Shown here one piece after another: positions 57,793 to 64,000 of a DNA stretch of 64,000 bases (its first letter is position 1; each line of letters begins with the position of its first letter). The DNA is taken from the NCBI RefSeq assembly GCF_001571145.1, contig NZ_BCTF01000011.1:1-64000 (forward strand). Reading direction: 5' to 3'. The notes under the pieces are model-generated. The model ran no database searches. It had not been told where the DNA came from and saw only the letters and a list, made by a program, of their open reading frames with translations. A program made the position numbers and the translations under genes. This stretch comes from Hydrogenophaga flava NBRC 102514 (lineage in GTDB: Bacteria; Pseudomonadota; Gammaproteobacteria; Burkholderiales; Burkholderiaceae_C).

Positions 57793-58677
57793 TCAGGTTT
57801 TCGCGGCCTCGGCGTGCAGCCATGACAGGAACGCCTCCACCGCCGGGCGCTTGGCGTGGCGCTCCGGGTAGACGGCGAAATGCGCCTTCACGCGGATGGC
57901 CTGGTCCATGCCGAAGGGTGCCTTGAGCTTGCCTTCTTTCAGATGACCGCCGGCGTTCATGGCGCTTTCCAGCGCCACACCCAGGCCCTGTGTGGCCGCG
58001 TCCAGCGACATCTGCGCCCGGTCGAAGCGCAGCGCGAAGCGGTCGGGCGCGCGCAGCTTCGTGAAGCGGCCGAACCAGTCGGACCACTGCACGATGCTCA
58101 CATTGCTCTGGATCAGCGGCACCTCCAGCAGCTGTTCCACCCGCTTGAGCTTGTGCGCCTTGATGAAGGCCGGGCTGGCCAGCGGCACCAGCGACTCGAC
58201 GAACAGCGGCTCCACCACCAGATCGCCCCACTGCGGGATGCCGTAGCGGATGTCGATGTCGGACTGGCCGAGCGCGAAGTCGCTGGGCGTGTGCGCGGCT
58301 GAGAGGTTGAGCGAGATGTCCGGGTAGGCCTGCGCGAAGCGGTGCAGCCGCGGCATGAGCCACAGGCTGGCGATGCTGGGTGCGGAGTGCACGTAGAGGC
58401 TGTTGCGGATGCCCTGGCGCAGGTCGTCGGTGGCGGCGGCGATGGCGTTGAGCGCGGCGCCCACATGCAGCCGGTAGTGTTCGCCTGCGGGGCTCAGGCG
58501 CACACCGTGCGCGCTGCGCTCGAACAGGCGCACGCCCAGGTGCGCTTCGAGGCGCGAGACCTGGTGACTGATGGCCGAGGCGGTGAGGTGCAGCTCGACC
58601 GCGGCCAGCGCGAAGCTGCGGCGCCGGGCCACCGCTTCGAAGGCCTGCAGGTTGGCGATGGGGGGCAAAGCGGCCAT
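57793..58677 (-). CDS. LysR family transcriptional regulator (GcvA-like)
   Basis: LysR regulator of 294 residues of the GcvA type. The helix-turn-helix reads AFEAVARRRSFALAAVELHLTASAISHQVSRLEAHLGVRLFER. The ligand domain has SLWLMPRLHRFAQAYPDISL and QSDIDIRYGIPQWGDL. It is divergent from the SDR-TRAP-transketolase operon, its likely target, across a spacer with a T-N11-A box. Confidence 0.88.
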   Translation of the reverse strand: MAALPPIANLQAFEAVARRRSFALAAVELHLTASAISHQVSRLEAHLGVRLFERSAHGVRLSPAGEHYRLHVGAALNAIAAATDDLRQGIRNSLYVHSAPSIASLWLMPRLHRFAQAYPDISLNLSAAHTPSDFALGQSDIDIRYGIPQWGDLVVEPLFVESLVPLASPAFIKAHKLKRVEQLLEVPLIQSNVSIVQWSDWFGRFTKLRAPDRFALRFDRAQMSLDAATQGLGVALESAMNAGGHLKEGKLKAPFGMDQAIRVKAHFAVYPERHAKRPAVEAFLSWLHAEAAKT

Positions 58678-58697
58678 GGGGTGAACCCTGCTGTTGA

Positions 58698-58712
58698 ATG
58701 ACGTTCTGTCAT
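58698..58712. promoter_or_regulatory. LysR-box in the SDR-TRAP-transketolase promoter
   Basis: ATGAC-GTTCT-GTCAT is a perfect 5-bp inverted repeat that contains the T-N11-A pattern (T58699, A58711) of LysR sites. It lies 20 bases past the LysR start codon on the divergent side and 90 bases before the SDR start. Confidence 0.6.
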
Positions 58713-58801
58713 CTTACGCTGACCTTTTATCGCTTGTCATCACCATGACCGGCTTTGAGAATCCGTTCCCAGTACTGTTCAAACCACTGGAGACAAGACT
58801 C

Positions 58802-59551
58802 ATGCTGCTCAAGGACAACGTGGCCATCATCACCGGCGGTGCCGGCGTCAACGGCCTGGGTTTCGCCACCGCCCGCCTCATGGCCGCACAAGGCGCGAAA
58901 GTCGCGATCCTCGACCTGGAACGCGCCGACCCGGCCGCTGCCGCGGCGCAGATCGGCAACGGCGCCATCGGCATCGTGGCCGACGTGACCGACAAGGCCT
59001 CGTGCGAAGCGGCCGCAGCGGCCGTGCTCAAGGCCTTCGGTCGCATCGACACGCTGGTCAACAACGCCGGCATCACGCAGCCGGTGAAGACGCTGGAGAT
59101 CACCGGCGCCGACTACGACCGCATCCTGGACGTGAGCCTGCGCGGCACGCTTTACATGTCGCAGGCCGTGCTGCCCGCCATGCGCCAGCAGCAGAGCGGC
59201 TCCATCGTCTGCATCTCGTCGGTCTCGGCGCAGCGCGGCGGCGGCATCCTGGGCGGTCCGCACTATTCGGCCGCCAAGGCTGGTGTGCTGGGCCTGGCCC
59301 GCGCCATGGCGCGCGAGTTCGGCCCGGAGAGCATCCGCGTCAACTGCATCACGCCGGGTCTGATCGGCACCGACATCATCAAGGGCAAGCTGACCGAAGA
59401 GAAGAAGGCCGAGATCGCCGAGACGATCCCGCTGGCCCGCCTGGGCCGCGCCGACGACATCGCCGGCGCCTGCGTGTTCCTCGCCAGCCCGCTGTCCACC
59501 TATTGCACCGGCATCACGCTCGACGTGAACGGCGGCATGCTCATTCATTGA
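58802..59551 (+). CDS. SDR family oxidoreductase, first gene of TRAP-transketolase operon
   Basis: Short-chain dehydrogenase of 249 residues. The cofactor loop is extended, TGGAGVNGLG rather than TGxxxGIG. It keeps NNAG, the catalytic Ser (ISSVSA), YSAAK and NCITPGLIGTDI. The acidic end of strand two (ILDLERAD) favours NAD. The ATG at 58802 directly starts the fold; the frame upstream to 58694 is promoter region. As first gene of a sugar-type operon it probably oxidises or reduces a polyol or sugar before the transketolase step. Confidence 0.85.
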   Translation: MLLKDNVAIITGGAGVNGLGFATARLMAAQGAKVAILDLERADPAAAAAQIGNGAIGIVADVTDKASCEAAAAAVLKAFGRIDTLVNNAGITQPVKTLEITGADYDRILDVSLRGTLYMSQAVLPAMRQQQSGSIVCISSVSAQRGGGILGGPHYSAAKAGVLGLARAMAREFGPESIRVNCITPGLIGTDIIKGKLTEEKKAEIAETIPLARLGRADDIAGACVFLASPLSTYCTGITLDVNGGMLIH

Positions 59552-59630
59552 ACCCCCCGCGCCGCCTGCGGCGTCACCCCCCAGGGGGCGGCACTGGCCG
59601 TCCGGCAAAGCCGGCTCGGCGGTGCCTCTG
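59551..59630 (-). repeat. Intergenic palindromic repeat, copy C
   Basis: Inverted relative to copy B. The complement of 59559-59592 is identical to 48960-48993. The small hairpin reads CCGGC-TTT-GCCGG here against CTGGC-TCT-GCCAG in copy B, so both arms changed together and pairing is kept. It begins directly at the SDR stop codon and fills most of the gap to the TRAP receptor gene. Confidence 0.85.
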
Positions 59631-59672
59631 GATTTAGAGAACCCTTCACCCACACCAACGGAGACAAACACC

Positions 59673-60659
59673 ATGCAACGCAAGACCTTCACCCGCACCC
59701 TGCTGTCCATCGCTGCCCTGGCCGCGGCCCTGCCGCTGGCCGCGCAGGCCCAGGCCACCAAGCTGACCCTGGGCCACGGCGCCGCGCCGGGCAACCCGCG
59801 CCACGAGGCCGCCGTCAAGTTCGCCGAGGTGGTCAAGGCGAAGTCGGCCGGCCGCATCGAGGTGCAGGTCGCGCCCTCGGCCCAGCTGGGGGATGACGCC
59901 GCCATGGTGACCGCCGTGCGCACCGGTGCGCTGGATATGACCGCCAACTCGCAGGGCGCCGTGTCGGTGGCCGTGCCCGAGTACGCGGCCTACGGCATGC
60001 CCTTCATGTTCTCCTCGCCCGAACAGGCCTTCAAGCTGCTGGACGGCCCGCTGGGCCAGGAGCTGGCGCAGAAGTCGGCCGAGAAGGGCATGGTGGTGCT
60101 GGGCTACTGGGACAACGGCATCCGCCACATGACCAGCAGCAAGCGCCCCATCAGCAAGGTGGAAGACATGAAGGGCCTGAAGATGCGCACCCCGCCGGAT
60201 GCGGTGCTGGTGGACATCATGCAGGCGCTGGGCGCCGAGGCGCAGCAGATCAAGTTCGCCGAGCTGTACGTCGCGCTGCAGCAGGGCGTGGTAGACGGCC
60301 AGGAGAACCCGCTGGTCAACATCCACGCCAGCAAGCTCTACGAGGTGCAGAAGCACCTGGCACTGACCAGCCACATGTTCCAGATGACGCCCTTCCTGAT
60401 GAGCAAGCGCACCTGGGACCGCCTGTCCGACGCCGACAAGAAGGCTGTGCAGGACGCCGCCGCCGAAGCCACCGCGCTGCAGCGCAAGCTCTCGGCCGAC
60501 GCCGACGCCAAGCTGCTGGACGACCTGAAGGCCAAGGGCGTGCAGGTGACGACGGTGGACAAGGCCGCGTTTGCCAAGGCCACGGCCGCGGTGGACGACA
60601 AGTGGCTGGCCACGCCCATCGGCCCGTACCTGAAGAAGGTCATCGCCGCCGCGCGTTGA
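59673..60659 (+). CDS. TRAP transporter substrate-binding protein, DctP family
   Basis: Periplasmic receptor of 328 residues with signal cleavage near AAQAQATKL. The substrate-arginine segment is MKGLKMRTPPDAV and the closing motif VDGQENPLVNI. It differs clearly from the two orphan receptors at 53518 and 56687 and is closer in type to the one at 27092. It is followed by its own small and large permease genes. The ATG at 59673 has GGAGACA upstream. Its ligand is unknown; DctP proteins of this branch often bind sugar acids. Confidence 0.87.
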   Translation: MQRKTFTRTLLSIAALAAALPLAAQAQATKLTLGHGAAPGNPRHEAAVKFAEVVKAKSAGRIEVQVAPSAQLGDDAAMVTAVRTGALDMTANSQGAVSVAVPEYAAYGMPFMFSSPEQAFKLLDGPLGQELAQKSAEKGMVVLGYWDNGIRHMTSSKRPISKVEDMKGLKMRTPPDAVLVDIMQALGAEAQQIKFAELYVALQQGVVDGQENPLVNIHASKLYEVQKHLALTSHMFQMTPFLMSKRTWDRLSDADKKAVQDAAAEATALQRKLSADADAKLLDDLKAKGVQVTTVDKAAFAKATAAVDDKWLATPIGPYLKKVIAAAR

Positions 60660-60690
60660 AGACGGCACCGATCGCCCAAGGAGCTTTCCC

Positions 60691-61206
60691 ATGAACCTGA
60701 TCGAGCGCGCCGTTGTCGGCCTGTGCCGGCTGATGCTGTGGATCAGCACGACCGTCATCTTCGTGATCCTGGTGGTCAACACCGTGCTGCGCTACGCCAC
60801 CGGCAGCAGCCTGCAGTGGGCCAACGAAGTGCCCGAGCTGCTGTTCCCCTGGCTGGTCATGTCGGGCGTGGTGCTGGCTGCGGCGCACGGCGCCCACATC
60901 ACCACCAGCTTCCTGATGGACGCGGTGCCCGCCACCGTGCGCCGCTGGACCGCGATCGGCACCTGGCTGGTGGTGGCGGCGCTGTACGCCACGCTGTCCT
61001 GGTCCACCTTCCAGATGCTGGAGATCGTGCACGACGAGAAGTCGCCCATCCTGCAGGTGCCCGGTTCACTCACCTACGGCTGCGTCATGGCCGGCCTGCT
61101 GATGCTGGGCCTGCTGGCGATCAAGTCGGCCTGGAACGCCTGGACCACCCCGCCGGTGGAACACGACCCGAACGCCGAGCAGGCCGTGCCGGAAGCGCAC
61201 TGGTAA
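60691..61206 (+). CDS. TRAP transporter small permease, DctQ family
   Basis: Membrane protein of 171 residues with four hydrophobic segments. Features are LMLWISTTVIFVILVVNTVLRY, the conserved LQWANEVPELLFPWLVMSG and a central AAHGAHITTSFL loop. It lies between the receptor and large permease genes (31-bp and 30-bp gaps), completing a standard TRAP importer. Confidence 0.88.
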   Translation: MNLIERAVVGLCRLMLWISTTVIFVILVVNTVLRYATGSSLQWANEVPELLFPWLVMSGVVLAAAHGAHITTSFLMDAVPATVRRWTAIGTWLVVAALYATLSWSTFQMLEIVHDEKSPILQVPGSLTYGCVMAGLLMLGLLAIKSAWNAWTTPPVEHDPNAEQAVPEAHW

Positions 61207-61236
61207 GCCGCCACAGCCCACGTCAAGGAACCCGCC

Positions 61237-62496
61237 ATGAGCGCCCTCATCCTGTTCGTCTTTCTCGGTGCGGCCGTGCTGGCCGTGCCCATCGCCCACG
61301 CCCTGCTGGTGGCCGCCATGGCCGCCGCAGCCACCTCCGACCGCGTGCCGCTCGACCTGCTGGTGCAGCAGATGGTGGCGCAGGTGCAGAGCTTCCCGCT
61401 GATCGCCATCCCCTTCTTCATGCTCACTGGCTCGCTGATGATGGGCGGTCGCCTGGGCGCCGCGCTGGTCGGCGTGCTGTCCACGCTGATCGGCCGCTTC
61501 CACGGCGGCCCGGCGCAGGTGGGCGTGCTCTCGTCCACGCTGTTCGGTGGTGTGTCCGGCTCGGCCGTTGCCGACGCCTCGGCCATCGGTTCGTTGCTGA
61601 TCCCCTGGCACAAGCGCCTGGGCTACCCGCCGGCCTTCTCGGCCGCCACGCTGGCGGCGGCCGCCACCATCGACATCCTGATCCCGCCCTCGATCCCGAT
61701 GATCCTGTTCGCTCTGACGGCCAACGCCTCCATCGCGGCGCTATTCGTCGCCGGCATCCTGCCGGGCATCCTGATGTGCGGCGGCTTCATGTTCATGTGC
61801 TGGTTCGTGGGCAAACGCCGCAACTTCCCGCGCGACACCACGCCCATCGACTGGAGCACCTTCCGCACCCACCTGCTGTACGCCTCGCCCGCGCTGCTGC
61901 TGCCGGTGCTGATCGTGCTGTTCCTGCGCTTCGGCATCGCCACACCGACCGAGGTGGCCGTGTTGTCCACGCTGTACGCCGGTGTCGTCTCGGTGGTGGT
62001 CTACCGCGACCTCTCGTTCAAGCGCCTGAACGACGCCGTGGTCTCTGCCGGCCTGGCCACCGGGGTGGTGCTGCTGGTGATCATGGCCTCGGCCGCCATC
62101 GGCTGGCTGCTGACCTACGACCAGATGCCCAGCGGCGTGGCCCAGTGGATCACCGACAACGTGCACCAGGACTGGATCGTGATCCTGATCATGAACCTGC
62201 TGATGCTGTTCATCGGCATGTTCATCGACCTGCCCGCCGCCGTGCTGCTGCTGACCCCCGTGTTCCTGCCGCTGGCGCAGAGCATCGGCATGGACCCGGT
62301 GCAACTGGGGATCATGATGGTGGTGAACCTGGCCGTCGGCCTCTACACCCCGCCGGTGGGCACCACGCTGTTCATCACCTCGGCGCTGGCCAAGGTCAAG
62401 GTGGGCCAGACGGTGCGCGAACTCGGGCCGTTCTACCTCGTGGCCTTCCTGGTCCTGGCGCTGGTCTCTTACGTGCCGGCATCGATCCTTCGCTGA
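61237..62496 (+). CDS. TRAP transporter large permease, DctM family
   Basis: Large permease of 419 residues, normal family length. It has VQSFPLIAIPFFMLTGSLM, the selectivity-type loops GGVSGSAVADASAIGSLL and PPSIPMILFALTANASI, and MFIDLPAAVLLLTPVFLPL with LYTPPVGTTLF. Unlike the DctM at 28711-30117 it has no central insertion. It couples sodium flux to uptake of the receptor's ligand. Confidence 0.9.
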   Translation: MSALILFVFLGAAVLAVPIAHALLVAAMAAAATSDRVPLDLLVQQMVAQVQSFPLIAIPFFMLTGSLMMGGRLGAALVGVLSTLIGRFHGGPAQVGVLSSTLFGGVSGSAVADASAIGSLLIPWHKRLGYPPAFSAATLAAAATIDILIPPSIPMILFALTANASIAALFVAGILPGILMCGGFMFMCWFVGKRRNFPRDTTPIDWSTFRTHLLYASPALLLPVLIVLFLRFGIATPTEVAVLSTLYAGVVSVVVYRDLSFKRLNDAVVSAGLATGVVLLVIMASAAIGWLLTYDQMPSGVAQWITDNVHQDWIVILIMNLLMLFIGMFIDLPAAVLLLTPVFLPLAQSIGMDPVQLGIMMVVNLAVGLYTPPVGTTLFITSALAKVKVGQTVRELGPFYLVAFLVLALVSYVPASILR

Positions 62497-62532
62497 CCCC
62501 CAACCCCTTCCGCTTTCACACAGGAGATTTCC

Positions 62533-63387
62533 ATGACTTCCGCCGCAGACAAACTGCCGGCGCTGGCCCGGTGCGCCCATCGCATCCGCCGCTACGCCGT
62601 CCGCATGGGTGAGGTTCAGGGCCAGGGCTACATCGGCCAGGCGCTGGGCTGGGCCGACGTGCTGGCCGTGGCCTACGGCCACGCGCTCACCCTGCAACCG
62701 CAGAACCCCGAATGGGAAGGCCGCGACCGCTTCCTGCTCTCGCACGGCCACTACGCCATCGCCCACTACGCGGCGCTGATCGAGGCCGGCGTGATTCCGC
62801 AGGAGGAACTCGAAACCTACGGCAGCGACGACAGCCGCCTGCCCATGAGCGGCATGGCCACCTACACGCCGGGCATGGAAATCTCTGGTGGCTCGCTGGG
62901 CCAGGGCCTGGTCATTGGCGTGGGCATGGCGCTGGGCCTCAAGCAGAAGAAGAACCCGGCCTTCGTCTACAACTCCATGAGCGACGGCGAGCTGGACGAA
63001 GGATCGACCTGGGAAGCCGCCATGTCGGCCGCGCACCACCAGCTCGACAACCTGATCTGCCTGGTCGACATCAACAACCAGCAGGCCGACGGCCCCAGCA
63101 GCAAGATCCTCGGCTTCGAGCCGCTGGCCGACAAGTGGGCCGCCTTCGGCTGGCACGTGCAGCGCATCGACGGCAACGATCTGGCCGCTGTGCTGGATGC
63201 CTTTGACACCGCGCGCAACCTCAAGGAAGCCAAGCCGCGCGTGATCCTGTTCAACACGCTGATGGGCAAGGGCGTGCCCTTCCTGGAAACGCGCGACAAG
63301 AACCACTTCATCCGCGTCGATCCGCCCGAGTGGCAGCAGGCCCTCGCCATCCTCGACCAGAACGCCCCCGAAGGAGCCGCCGCATGA
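62533..63387 (+). CDS. Transketolase, N-terminal (thiamine diphosphate-binding) subunit
   Basis: Split transketolase subunit of 284 residues. It contains GEVQGQGYIGQALGWADVLA, LLSHGHYAIAHYAALIEAG and the diphosphate motif SDGELDEG ending in DINNQQADG, with Ser replacing the usual first Gly of GDGE. Split forms are often used in specialised sugar pathways (for example apulose-4-phosphate transketolase) apart from the housekeeping enzyme. It overlaps the C-terminal subunit gene by ATGA, so the pair is made together. Confidence 0.88.
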   Translation: MTSAADKLPALARCAHRIRRYAVRMGEVQGQGYIGQALGWADVLAVAYGHALTLQPQNPEWEGRDRFLLSHGHYAIAHYAALIEAGVIPQEELETYGSDDSRLPMSGMATYTPGMEISGGSLGQGLVIGVGMALGLKQKKNPAFVYNSMSDGELDEGSTWEAAMSAAHHQLDNLICLVDINNQQADGPSSKILGFEPLADKWAAFGWHVQRIDGNDLAAVLDAFDTARNLKEAKPRVILFNTLMGKGVPFLETRDKNHFIRVDPPEWQQALAILDQNAPEGAAA

Positions 63388-64000
63388 ACACCGCCGTCGA
63401 AAAGAAACCGCGCCTGACCACCTCCGCCATGATCGCGTCCATCGCGGGTGAGGGGCAGCGCGTCAAGGCCGCGCCGTTCGGCAAGGCCCTGGTGGAACTG
63501 GCCGCCAAACGCCCCGAAATCGTGGGCATGACCGCCGACCTGGCCAAGTACACCGACCTGCACCTGTTCGCGCAGGCCTACCCCGAGCGCTTCTACCAGA
63601 TGGGCATGGCCGAACAGCTGCTGATGGGCGCGGCCGGCGGCATGGCCAAGGAAGGGCTGATTCCGTTCGCCACCACCTACGCGGTGTTCGGCACGCGCCG
63701 CGCCTACGACTTCATCCACCAGGTGATCGCCGAAGAGAACCTGAACGTGAAGATGTGCCTGGCCCTGCCCGGCCTGACCACCGGCTACGGCCCCAGCCAC
63801 CAGGCCACCGAAGACATCGCCATGATGCGCGGCATCCCCGGCCTGACCATCATCGACCCCTGCGACGCGCTCGACATCGAACAGGCCGTGCCGCAGATGG
63901 CGGATCACAACGGCCCGGTCTACATGCGCCTGCTGCGCGGCAACGTGCCGTTGGTGCTGGACGAATACGACTACCGCTTCGAGCTGGGCAAGGCCAAACG
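63384..64000 (+). CDS. Transketolase, C-terminal (pyrimidine-binding) subunit, cut by window edge
   Basis: The first 205 residues are visible and the frame is open to the window end; family members are about 310-330 long. It has FGKALVELAAKRPEIVGMTADL and the pyrimidine domain segment FYQMGMAEQLLMGAAGGMA, whose glutamate activates thiamine diphosphate. PFATTYAVFGTRRAYDFI and TTGYGPSHQATEDIAMMR follow, as expected. It starts in an ATGA overlap with the N-terminal subunit gene. More operon genes may follow outside the window. Confidence 0.87.
   Translation, partial: MNTAVEKKPRLTTSAMIASIAGEGQRVKAAPFGKALVELAAKRPEIVGMTADLAKYTDLHLFAQAYPERFYQMGMAEQLLMGAAGGMAKEGLIPFATTYAVFGTRRAYDFIHQVIAEENLNVKMCLALPGLTTGYGPSHQATEDIAMMRGIPGLTIIDPCDALDIEQAVPQMADHNGPVYMRLLRGNVPLVLDEYDYRFELGKAK

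Noticed and set aside
62533..64000. Sulfoquinovose transketolase (SqwGH) pathway
   Set aside because: No sulfoquinovosidase, isomerase or sulfonate transporter is present; split transketolase alone is not enough.

Overview
The window is a GC-rich, tightly packed chromosomal segment of a betaproteobacterium, most likely Burkholderiales and probably Comamonadaceae (Hydrogenophaga, Acidovorax or Variovorax-like). The reasons are the high GC, the many TRAP and Bug-type solute receptors, the grpE-dnaK-dnaJ order, and an intergenic palindromic repeat of a kind I associate with that family. The genus is inferred. No rRNA, tRNA, CRISPR array, insertion sequence or prophage was seen.

Layout. (1) 213-12092: the four-gene ligase-associated DNA-repair set (pdeM, Lhr-type helicase, ATP-dependent ligase, metallo-beta-lactamase exonuclease), interleaved with a glutathione transferase, a YbbA/YbbP-like ABC pair, a DMT exporter and a LysR regulator. 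(2) 12243-15586: small genes (ankyrin protein, VOC protein, TonB-like lipoprotein, FAD oxidoreductase, flavodoxin-fold reductase). (3) 15608-25199: a nine-gene minus-strand operon for uptake and non-phosphorylative breakdown of L-fucose (or a close 6-deoxysugar) to pyruvate and lactate, with a divergent IclR regulator. (4) 25319-37430: a plus-strand operon for hexonate/hexuronate catabolism (FadR-type regulator, L-idonate dehydrogenase, TRAP transporter, three acid-sugar dehydratases, fructuronate reductase, KDG kinase, RspB-like dehydrogenase) converging on 2-keto-3-deoxygluconate. (5) 37549-41777: a small lipoprotein, then dnaJ, dnaK and grpE behind a clear RpoH-type promoter, with a 22-bp perfect palindrome between the convergent ends. 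(6) 41911-42441: a probable gene remnant and an HxlR regulator. (7) 42567-54546: a hydroxycinnamate cluster resembling cou of Rhodococcus and hca of Acinetobacter: MarR regulator, acyl-CoA dehydrogenase, flavin reductase-like protein, tannase/feruloyl-esterase lipoprotein, Bug receptor, thioesterase, 3-hydroxyacyl-CoA dehydrogenase, feruloyl-CoA synthase, crotonase, beta-ketoacyl-CoA hydrolase and an orphan TRAP receptor. A 19-bp MarR-type operator lies in its divergent promoter. (8) 54585-57724: a MetE-like protein, a GntR regulator and a second, closely related orphan TRAP receptor. (9) 57793-64000: a LysR regulator divergent from an SDR, a complete TRAP transporter and a split transketolase cut by the right edge.

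The common theme is plant-derived carbon: esters of hydroxycinnamic acids, hexuronate-derived sugar acids and deoxysugars. Each set has its own uptake system and local regulator. The least explained parts are the pair of orphan TRAP receptors with the MetE-like gene, the TRAP plus split-transketolase operon, and the intergenic repeat whose hairpin shows a compensatory change between copies.
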